NCBI GenBank assembly: GCA_963727765.1
Contig: CAVSGZ010000012.1
Location: 62,001-126,000 of the forward strand
Origin: FEN-299 sp963727765
GTDB taxonomy: Bacteria > Acidobacteriota > Vicinamibacteria > Vicinamibacterales > Fen-181
DNA: 64,000 bases
Direction of reading: 5' to 3'
Shown here piece by piece: positions 33,903-40,561 of the stretch. The notes below the pieces were generated by a model that was not told where the DNA came from, made no database searches, and worked only from the letters and a program-made list of their open reading frames with translations. The stretch's first letter is position 1. Each line of letters opens with the position of its first letter. Both the position numbers and the translations under genes were made by a program.

Positions 33903-35754
33903 ATGCAATCCTCTTCCGTTTGGCGCAAGCCCGCAGTCGCGGCGGCCCTCGCGGCGGTATTGGTGGTGGCGGCCTCACCTATGGCCCGCGCCCAGTCCTC
34001 ATCGTTCTGGCCGACCGGCTCGATGGTGTCCGGACGCTCCTACCACACGGCCACGGTGCTCGCTGACGGGACCGTGCTGGTAGCGGGCGGATCCTCCGGT
34101 AGTGGGTCCCTTGCCAGCGCGGAAATCTACGACCCGAAGAGCGGTACCTTCTCACCCACCGGCTCGATGGCGGTCTCACGTTACTTCCACACGGCTACGG
34201 TACTCGCTGACGGGACCGTGCTGGTAGCGGGCGGCTACTCCAGGTCCTGGGCTCGTTGCCAGCGCGGAAATCTACAACCCGAAAAGCGGTACTTTCTCAC
34301 CCACCGGCTCGATGGTGTCCGGACGCTCCTACCACACGGCCACGGTGCTCGCTGACGGGACCGTGCTGGTAGCGGGCGGCTACTCCGGTGGGTCCCTTTC
34401 CAGCGCCGAAATCTACGACCCGAAGAGCGGTACCTTCTCCGTCACCGGCTCGATGGCGGTCTCACGTTACTTCCACACGGCCACGGTGCTCGCTGACGGG
34501 ACCGTGCTGGTAGCGGGCGGATCCTCCGGTAGTGGGTCCCTTGCCAGCGCCGAAATCTACGACCCGAAGAGCGGTACCTTCTCACCCACCGGCTCGATGG
34601 CGGTCTCACGTTACTTCCACACGGCCACGGTGCTCGCTGACGGGACCGTGCTGGTAGCGGGCGGCTGCCCCAGTAATGGGTCCGTTGCCAGCGCGGAAAT
34701 CTACGACCCGAAAAGCGGTACCTTCTCCGTCACCGGTTCGATGGCGTCCGCACGTCAGGGTCACACGGCCATGTTGCTCACGGACGGGACCGTGCTGGTA
34801 GCGGGCGGCTACGCTGAGAGTGGGTCCCTTGCCAGCGCGGAGATCTACAACCCGGCGACCGGCACCTTCTCCGCGACCGGCTCGATGGCGGTCTCACGTT
34901 ATTGCCACACGGCTACGGTGCTCGCTGACGGGACCGTGCTGGTAGCGGGCGGCTACGGTAATGGGTACCTTCTTGCCAGCGCGGAGGTCTACAGGCCCGG
35001 AGTAGCACCACCAGTACCCCCGACGGCGAACGCTGGCCCGGACCAGACCGTGACGGCCAACAACATCGGTCAAGCGACCGTGACGTTGACGGGCAGTGGG
35101 ACGAGTCCTTCCGGTTTGGGGCTGACGTTTCATTGGTCGGATGGAACCGCGAGCAATGTCGCTACTCCGACGTTGGGGCTCGGCTACTACACGTTCACAT
35201 TCACGGTGACGCAGGCGGATGGACAGTCCGCGACGGCCACTACGCACGTGACCGTGCAGCTTCCGACGAGCAGTGTCGGACCGGTCGGACCAATGGGCCC
35301 CGCCGGGCCGAAGGGTGATGCCGGGGCCACCGGGCCCACTGGACCGGCAGGGCCGCAGGGCCCGGCTGGTTCCACTGGACTGACGGGCGCGACCGGAGCG
35401 ACGGGACCTGCTGGGCCCACCGGACCAACGGGCGCGACCGGAGCGACGGGACCTGCTGGGCCCACCGGACCAACGGGCGCGACCGGAGCAACGGGGCCGG
35501 CCGGACCCACCGGACTGACTGGCGCGACCGGAGCAACGGGGCCGGCTGGCCCGAAGGGTCCGACAGGGCCGCAGGGACCGGTAGGGCCGCAGGGGCCGGC
35601 TGGGGCTGGTCTCGTTTCCGGGTCGGCGCTCTTTCTGGTTCCGGGTTATCCGGTGCCGTCAGGGTACAAGCTCGTCGGCAGCACGACGTACTCTGTCTTG
35701 GACAGCCATAACAGGCCGGCGTCAGTCACCGTCAACATGTACGTGAAGCAGTAG
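33903..35754 (+). CDS. Secreted kelch/collagen-like surface protein, broken by one frameshift
   Basis: ATG 33903 has GGAG 9 bp upstream and begins a signal peptide (KPAVAAALAAVLVVAASPMA, then RA). Seven to eight kelch-type units follow (SGRSYHTATVLADGTVLVAG, SAEIYDPKSGTFS), then a PKD-like domain (ANAGPDQTVTANNIGQATVT), a collagen-like Gly-X-Y tract of about 100 residues (GPTGPTGATGATGPAG), and a short cap ending NMYVKQ. Near 34240 one unit has a single extra base compared with its sister units. The frame is therefore lost (ending at 34355) and continues in the next frame (34312 onward). Repairing that base gives one ~617-residue protein. It is probably a surface fibre protein; the ligand is unknown. 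Confidence 0.78.
35279..35610 (+). repeat. Collagen-like Gly-X-Y tract
   Basis: An in-frame run of GPx/GAT triplets contains at least three near-identical copies of a block encoding GATGATGPAGPTGPT. Such tracts form triple helices in bacterial surface proteins and are prone to length change. Confidence 0.85.
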
Positions 35755-35803
35755 CGCGGAGCGGACGTGCCGTGGTGCGGTTGCGGCCATTGAGCGGTCA
35801 AAC

Positions 35804-35829
35804 AAGGGCCACCGCGAGGGTGGCCCTTT
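35804..35829 (+). terminator. Rho-independent terminator of the kelch-collagen gene
   Basis: AAGGGCCACC at 35804-35813 pairs perfectly with 35819-35828 across GCGAG and ends in TTT. It lies 50 bp after the gene stop. Confidence 0.8.
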
Positions 35830-36010
35830 CGTTGTACGGCTGCTGGACTATCCTGCCGTCTTCCGCCGTCCCGAACCTCGTGCGGGCCGGGGTCTCAGAG
35901 ACGGTCGCGATGCGGCTAACCGGCCACAAGACGCGCTCTGTGTTCGACCGCTACGACATCGTCAGCGGCGACGATCTCCGGGCTGCGGTCGGCAAGCTCG
36001 CGGCGCGAAC

Positions 36011-36028
36011 GGGGACAGTTTGGGGACA
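36011..36028. repeat. Right copy of GGGGACA-GTTT-GGGGACA
   Basis: The 18-mer is identical to 24010-24027 in the same orientation. It lies inside the integrase remnant, ~55 bp before the attachment core. Confidence 0.55.
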
Positions 36029-36082
36029 ATCGCCGGATCTGGCCCTTCGAGCGGTGGGCGAAAGTCGCGGAATTGCTGAGGA

Positions 36083-36161
<79 letters not shown>

Positions 36162-36241
36162 GAGACTCGCTCGCCGGTCGTGGCCGGCCGGCGCGGACAA
36201 GAAAGGCGCGGCAGATGACCGCGCGGCTGCGAGAGAAGAAA

Positions 36242-36316
36242 TGGAGCGGGAAACGGGATTCGAACCCGCGACTTCGACCTTGGCAAGGTCGCACTCTACC
36301 ACTGAGTTATTCCCGC
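36242..36316 (-). tRNA. tRNA-Gly (GCC)
   Basis: The minus strand reads acceptor GCGGGAA, D-arm with AGTGGTAGAGT, anticodon stem CGACC with loop TTGCCAA (anticodon GCC), T-loop TTCGAAT, acceptor TTCCCGC, discriminator T and encoded CCA. It lies 80 bp upstream of tRNA-Cys on the same strand, probably in one transcript. Confidence 0.95.
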
Positions 36317-36351
36317 CCGGCGAATTCTGAAAGTACCACACGAGGCGCACT

Positions 36352-36882
36352 CTAGGCAAGAGCCGGCGACGCCTCGCCGAGATCGGTCGGGCGAAACACC
36401 CGCAGGTCGTCGAAGCGATCGAAGTCCGAATCCGCCGTCGCGATCGCGATCAGGCCAACGTCCCTCATCGTCGTCAGCAGGATCGAATCGTTGGTGAGAA
36501 GGCCCGTCGTCTCGCGCGAGGCCGCCGCTCGGAGGCTCCGTCCGAGATCCACAGGAAGGACCTCGATGCCCCACGCCGGGACACACTGGATCTGGACGAC
36601 CTGGTCGCGGAGTTTGCGAACCAGCTCCGGCTGCCGACGCAGTCTTCGCAGCACTGCGCCTGCAGGGATGGCGGCCGAGCGGACAGCCTCGGCGATCAAC
36701 AGCTTGTGCGACGCCTCGTTGAACGCCACGACGGAGGTGACGCCGAACACGTCGCGGCGCTCGCAGCGGGCGAGGAAGCGCCGGCACTGCGCGGACGTTC
36801 GGCCGAAGTAGTAGACGAAGATCGACGCGTCGATGAAGACCCGCGTGCCGCTCGGCACCTCGTCAAGACTCGCCGTACTCAT
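36352..36882 (-). CDS. vapC: PIN-domain toxin (VapC family)
   Basis: The protein has 176 residues. A PIN ribonuclease fold is indicated by the acidic residues in RVFIDASIFVYYF, SVVAFNEASHK, TNDSILLTTM and IATADSDFDRFDDLRVF. The start overlaps the antitoxin gene by 20 bp, the usual arrangement for VapBC pairs. VapC toxins cleave tRNA or rRNA and are neutralised by their antitoxin. The pair lies next to two tRNA genes and the island; whether it arrived with a mobile element is unknown. Confidence 0.85.
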   Translation of the reverse strand: MSTASLDEVPSGTRVFIDASIFVYYFGRTSAQCRRFLARCERRDVFGVTSVVAFNEASHKLLIAEAVRSAAIPAGAVLRRLRRQPELVRKLRDQVVQIQCVPAWGIEVLPVDLGRSLRAAASRETTGLLTNDSILLTTMRDVGLIAIATADSDFDRFDDLRVFRPTDLGEASPALA

Positions 36883-37111
36883 CGTCCTCCTCTTCCATGA
36901 CGCGCCTCACCACCTCCGCCGGTATTGCTGGCAGTGCGGCCCACATTTCGTCGACCGAGCGGTAGCCTGGCAGGCGCGAAGGCGGCAAGTCGAAATACCG
37001 CTCCAGCGCCTCCTCGAGGATCGCGGCCAGCGGCCGGCCCTGGCGGGCGGCCTCAAGCTTCGCCCGGCGAAACAGCGATTCCTCCATGATCGTGCTGACT
37101 TTCTTCTTCAC
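36863..37111 (-). CDS. VapB-type antitoxin, ribbon-helix-helix-like
   Basis: The protein has 82 residues from a GTG start at 37111. The N-terminus (KKKVSTIMEESLFRRAKLEA, then ARQGRP) looks like a ribbon-helix-helix DNA-binding domain. The acidic C-terminus (VVRRVMEEEDDEYGES) would wrap the toxin. It starts inside the edge of a large palindrome (37113-37148), consistent with autorepression. The toxin gene overlaps its end. Confidence 0.8.
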   Translation of the reverse strand: MKKKVSTIMEESLFRRAKLEAARQGRPLAAILEEALERYFDLPPSRLPGYRSVDEMWAALPAIPAEVVRRVMEEEDDEYGES

Positions 37112-37112
37112 A

Positions 37113-37148
37113 TCATGACTATATCATGAATTCATGACATAGTCATGA
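37113..37148. promoter_or_regulatory. 36-bp palindromic operator of the toxin-antitoxin pair
   Basis: The palindrome is centred between 37130 and 37131 with one mismatched pair (37123/37138). Its core TCATGAATTCATGA is perfect and the TCATGA half-site occurs four times. It abuts the antitoxin start codon. Its AT-richness contrasts with the flanking DNA and would also fit the promoter. Confidence 0.8.
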
Positions 37149-37161
37149 CAGAGGCCGTGTG

Positions 37162-37539
37162 CTATCGATACGCAGCGTCGAACGCGTCCCTGAACACCTC
37201 CACAACCGGCTGCCCGCGCGGACCGAACGAGATGGCCACGACGTCGAAGCGGCAGCGCGCGTGGCGGAGGCGATAGCGCGCGAGGTAGTCCTCGGCGATG
37301 GCCGCGACGCGCGTCTGCTTGTGCAGGGTCACGGCCTCGGCCGGCTCGCCATAACGGCTGCTGGTCCTCGCCTTGACCTCCACGAAGACGACGGTCTCAC
37401 CCTCCCGGGCGACGATGTCAATTTCGCCCAAGCGGGAGCGGTAGCGGCGGGCGAGAATTGCGTAGCCGCGCCGCTCGAGCTCGCGGCACGCGCAGTCTTC
37501 GCCGGCTTTTCCGAGCGAGATGCGATCGAGGAGGGGCAT
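37162..37539 (-). CDS. yraN: YraN/UPF0102 nuclease-like protein
   Basis: The protein has 125 residues, the normal family length. The signature LGKAGEDCACRELERRGYAI, the endonuclease-like core LGEIDIVAREGETVVFVEVK and a basic RFDVVAI region are all present. The family has a restriction-endonuclease-like fold of unclear role. It is downstream of ribF-type genes on the same strand order (ribF stop is at 37620, on the other side of a heptamer repeat). Confidence 0.92.
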   Translation of the reverse strand: MPLLDRISLGKAGEDCACRELERRGYAILARRYRSRLGEIDIVAREGETVVFVEVKARTSSRYGEPAEAVTLHKQTRVAAIAEDYLARYRLRHARCRFDVVAISFGPRGQPVVEVFRDAFDAAYR

Positions 37540-37576
37540 ACGCCCGGCCTGGGTGCAAAGACGGGGCCGGAAACGG

Positions 37577-37611
37577 CTTGAGCCTTGAGTCCTGAGCCTT
37601 GAGCCCCGAAG
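37577..37611. repeat. Heptamer tandem repeat between ribF and yraN
   Basis: In steps of 7: CTTGAGC, CTTGAGT, CCTGAGC, CTTGAGC, CCCGAAG. The tract fills most of the gap between the yraN start (37539) and the ribF stop (37620). Confidence 0.75.
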
Positions 37612-37619
37612 CGGCTGCC

Positions 37620-38564
37620 CTACAGGCCGCCGGTGAGCCGCGCGAAGAAGGCGCGGACGTGGTCGCAGTCGGCGGCGATGTGAGCCTTCAGGTCGTCAAC
37701 GCTCGAGAAGGCCAGCTCGTCGCGGATGCGCTCGAGGAACTCGACGCGGAGGCGCTTGCCGTAGAGGTCGCGCTCGACATCGAGGAGGTAGGTCTCGACG
37801 ACAATCGCCGACGGCTCGTGGAAGGTCGGCCGCACGCCGATGCTCGTCACCGACGGATACTGTTCCTCGTCCACGGTGGACAGCGTCGAGTACACGCCGT
37901 TTGGCGGGATCAGCTCGTTCGCGGAGTTGAGGTTCGCGGTGGGATAGCCCAGTTGCCGTCCGCGCTGGAGGCCGTGGACGACGGTGCCGTCCATGAAATA
38001 GGGCCGGCCGAGCAGTTCCGCCGCCGCCGCCATCTGCCCGGCCGCCACCAGGCTCCGCACCCGCGAGCTCGACACCACCGAGTCCTTGTACAGCACCGGA
38101 TCAATCTTCCGGGCCGTGAACCCGTACCGCTCGCCGAACCGGCACAACTTCGAGAAATCCCCCGTCCGGTCGTGGCCGAAGACGAAGTTGGCGCCCACCC
38201 ATACTTCGGACACGCGCAGCCAGTCCACCAGTACGAGGCGGACGAAGGTCTCGGGATCCCAGCTCGCCACGTCGTAGGTGAACCGGAGGACCGCCATGCC
38301 CGCGATGCCTGCCCGGCCGGCCACTTCGAGCTTCTGGCCGAGCGTCATCAGCAGCGCCGGCGCGTGCTCGGGCCGGACGACGCGTGTGGGATGGGGGTCG
38401 AAGGTGAGCAGCAGCGGCGTGGCCGACCGCTCGTGCGCCGAGCGGACCACCTGCTCGACGATCCTTATGTGCCCCAGGTGCAGCCCGTCGAAGTTCCCCA
38501 GGGCGAGCACCGGCCGCTGCCAGCATGCCGGCCGGGGATCGTCGGGATAGTGGATGACGTCCAT
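37620..38564 (-). CDS. ribF: Bifunctional riboflavin kinase / FAD synthetase
   Basis: The protein has 314 residues, the normal length. The N-terminal FAD synthetase nucleotidyltransferase has LALGNFDGLHLGHIRIV and LLLTFDPHPTRVV; VVSSSRVRSLV closes it. The C-terminal riboflavin kinase domain has GRQLGYPTANL, PPNGVYSTLS and SIGVRPTF with VVETYLLDVERDLYG. It converts riboflavin to FMN and FAD in the cytoplasm. It is separated from the next gene by a short palindrome. Confidence 0.96.
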   Translation of the reverse strand: MDVIHYPDDPRPACWQRPVLALGNFDGLHLGHIRIVEQVVRSAHERSATPLLLTFDPHPTRVVRPEHAPALLMTLGQKLEVAGRAGIAGMAVLRFTYDVASWDPETFVRLVLVDWLRVSEVWVGANFVFGHDRTGDFSKLCRFGERYGFTARKIDPVLYKDSVVSSSRVRSLVAAGQMAAAAELLGRPYFMDGTVVHGLQRGRQLGYPTANLNSANELIPPNGVYSTLSTVDEEQYPSVTSIGVRPTFHEPSAIVVETYLLDVERDLYGKRLRVEFLERIRDELAFSSVDDLKAHIAADCDHVRAFFARLTGGL

Positions 38565-38577
38565 GTTGTCGGTGCGC

Positions 38578-38597
38578 GCCGGCCCTAAAGGGCCGGC
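38578..38597. repeat. REP-like perfect palindrome before ribF
   Basis: GCCGGCCCT at 38578-38586 is the reverse complement of 38589-38597 and is followed by CTACA. It touches the stop codon of the hydrolase gene (38598). A second palindrome with the same layout lies at 58340-58359. Confidence 0.7.
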
Positions 38598-39377
38598 CTA
38601 CAGAACTTCCACGATCAATCCATCATATGCCAGCTCGACGCCTGGCGGCAGGCGGACCGATGTCTCGGCGTGGCCGAGATCGTGGGCGATGTGCGTGAGC
38701 AGCGTGCGCTCCGCGCCGACGCGCGCGGCGACCTCGATCGCCTGCGCCACCGTGAAATGCGTCGGGTGCGGCCGGTGGCGCAGCGCGTCGATCACCAGCG
38801 TCCGCACCCCCTCGAGCAGCGGCCACGACGAATCGGGCACAGCGCTGCAGTCGGTCAGGTAGGCGAACGCCCCGACCCGGTAGCCGTAGATCGGCAGCTC
38901 GCCGTGCATCACCGGCACCGGCGTGACGACGGTGCGACCGACACCGAACGGTCCGGTCACCGGCCTCAGCTCGAGGCGCGGCACCCCACCGCCCTCCTGC
39001 CGCGACTCGAACGCGTAGGCGAACACGCGGCGCACCTCGGCAATCGTCGCCGGGTCGCCGTAGCACGGGATGGCGCAGCCCTGCAGCGTGTTGAAGCGGC
39101 GCGTCTCGTCGAGGCCGAGGATGTGGTCCGCGTGAGGATGGGTGAACAGCACCGCGTCGACGCGGACGACGCCGTAGCGCAGCGCCTGCGTGCGAAAGTC
39201 CGGCGCCGTGTCGACGAGCAGCACGCCGCCGTCGCCGGGCTCGATCAGGATCGAGGGGCGCAGGCGGTTGTCGCGCGGGTCGGTGGACCGGCAGACGGCG
39301 CACCCGCAGCCGATCATCGGGACGCCGTGCGAGGTCCCGCTGCCGAGAAAGGTCACGCGCACGCAGTCGCGGCTCAA
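38598..39377 (-). CDS. PhnP-like metallo-beta-lactamase-fold phosphodiesterase
   Basis: The protein has 259 residues from a TTG start that overlaps the DUF1844 stop (TTGA). MBL signature: FLGSGTSHGVPMIGCGCAVC (the CxCxxC structural zinc site of PhnP-type enzymes), HPHADHILGLD, VMHGELPIYGYR, YLTDCS and THIAHDLGH. PhnP hydrolyses cyclic ribose phosphates; relatives annotated only as MBL-fold hydrolases are common, so the substrate is unproven. It is in one transcription unit with the DUF1844 gene. Confidence 0.85.
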   Translation of the reverse strand: MSRDCVRVTFLGSGTSHGVPMIGCGCAVCRSTDPRDNRLRPSILIEPGDGGVLLVDTAPDFRTQALRYGVVRVDAVLFTHPHADHILGLDETRRFNTLQGCAIPCYGDPATIAEVRRVFAYAFESRQEGGGVPRLELRPVTGPFGVGRTVVTPVPVMHGELPIYGYRVGAFAYLTDCSAVPDSSWPLLEGVRTLVIDALRHRPHPTHFTVAQAIEVAARVGAERTLLTHIAHDLGHAETSVRLPPGVELAYDGLIVEVL

Positions 39378-39655
39378 GACTGGCCCACCTGCTGCGCGGT
39401 CCCCGCCACCTCGACGTAGCGCATCCGGAGGTCGTAGAGGACCGCTTCGATCAGCCGCTCCTCCGACTCGTCGAGGTTGCCCATCGTCTTGTCCTTGAGC
39501 ATGGCGATCACCTCGATGAGATGGGCGGCCTCGATGAGGTTGACCGGGGCGGGCGTGTCGCTCCCGGGCACGGGCAGCTGGCCGAGATGGATCTCGGCGC
39601 TGGCCGAGAGCGAGAGCACGAACAGGCTGAAGGTGATTTCGGGCTTCTCCGTCAT
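39374..39655 (-). CDS. DUF1844 small protein
   Basis: The protein has 93 residues from ATG 39655 (MTEKPEITFSLFVLSLSASA). DUF1844 features: the N-terminal FVLSLSASAEIHLG, then NLIEAAHLIEVIAMLKDKTM and GNLDESEERLIEAVLYDLRM. The family is small, helical and of unknown function, typical of Acidobacteriota and deltaproteobacterial lineages. It is divergent from mazG (27 bp gap) and coupled to the hydrolase gene. Confidence 0.88.
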   Translation of the reverse strand: MTEKPEITFSLFVLSLSASAEIHLGQLPVPGSDTPAPVNLIEAAHLIEVIAMLKDKTMGNLDESEERLIEAVLYDLRMRYVEVAGTAQQVGQS

Positions 39656-39682
39656 GATCGTCGAAATGTTAGCATACGGCTC

Positions 39683-40561
39683 ATGGCCGACACCGCTGGC
39701 TCCGCCTTCGATCGCCTCGTCGACATCGTCGCCCGGCTGCGCGCGCCCGACGGCTGCCCCTGGGACCGCGAGCAGACGCTCGAGACGCTGCGGCCCTTCG
39801 TGCTCGAGGAGACCTACGAGGTGCTCGAGGCGATCGACACGGGCAACCTCGAGGCGCTCATGGAGGAGATCGGCGACCTGATCTTCGAGGGCGTGCTGCT
39901 GGCCGAGCTCTGCGCCGAGCAGCGGCGGTTCACCGTGGCCGACTCGCTGCGATCGATCGCCGACAAGCTGGTGCGCCGCCATCCGCACGTCTTCGGCGAC
40001 GACGCCAGGGCGAAGAGCGCGGACGAGGTGCTGGGGAAGTGGGAGGAGGCCAAGCGGCGCGAGCGCGCGGCGTCGCCCGAGGGCGGCAAGCCGAAGACGA
40101 TCCTCGGCGGCGTGCCCCGGGCGCTGCCGGCGCTGCTGCGGGCCCACGAGATGAGCACGCGGGCCGCCGCCGTGGGGTTTGACTGGGACCGGCCGGCGGA
40201 CGTGCTGGCGAAGATCGAGGAAGAGGTGGGCGAGCTGCGCGAGGCGGTCGAGCGGTCCGGAAGCCTCGGCGCCGCCGCATCGGCCGCGGAGTCCGACGCC
40301 GCGCGCGCCGCACGGCAGCAGGTCGAAGAGGAGATGGGCGACCTGCTGTTCGCGCTGGCCAACCTGTCGCGCAAGCTCGGCGTCGAGCCCGAGGCCGCGC
40401 TCCGGCGCTCCGACGACAAGTTCGCACGGCGGTTCACCGAGCTCGAGCGCCGCTTCACCGGACGCGGCGAGTCCCTCCGTGAGGCGGGGCTCGCGAGGAT
40501 GGAGGAGGAGTGGGCGAAGATCAAGGGAGACGAAGAGCGAACACGGCGCGAGCGCCCGTGA
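39683..40561 (+). CDS. mazG: Nucleoside triphosphate pyrophosphohydrolase MazG
   Basis: I chose ATG 39683 (MADTAGSAFDRLVDIVARLR). The 292-residue protein has the two MazG repeats: CPWDREQTLETLRPFVLEET with EEIGDLIFE, and EEEVGELREAVE with EEEMGDLLFALANLSRKLG, which supply the metal-binding EExxE / ExxD motifs. It hydrolyses NTPs to NMP and pyrophosphate as housecleaning and can lower ppGpp in other bacteria. Its 3' end overlaps the convergent comEC by 41 bp (40521-40561). Confidence 0.95.
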   Translation: MADTAGSAFDRLVDIVARLRAPDGCPWDREQTLETLRPFVLEETYEVLEAIDTGNLEALMEEIGDLIFEGVLLAELCAEQRRFTVADSLRSIADKLVRRHPHVFGDDARAKSADEVLGKWEEAKRRERAASPEGGKPKTILGGVPRALPALLRAHEMSTRAAAVGFDWDRPADVLAKIEEEVGELREAVERSGSLGAAASAAESDAARAARQQVEEEMGDLLFALANLSRKLGVEPEAALRRSDDKFARRFTELERRFTGRGESLREAGLARMEEEWAKIKGDEERTRRERP

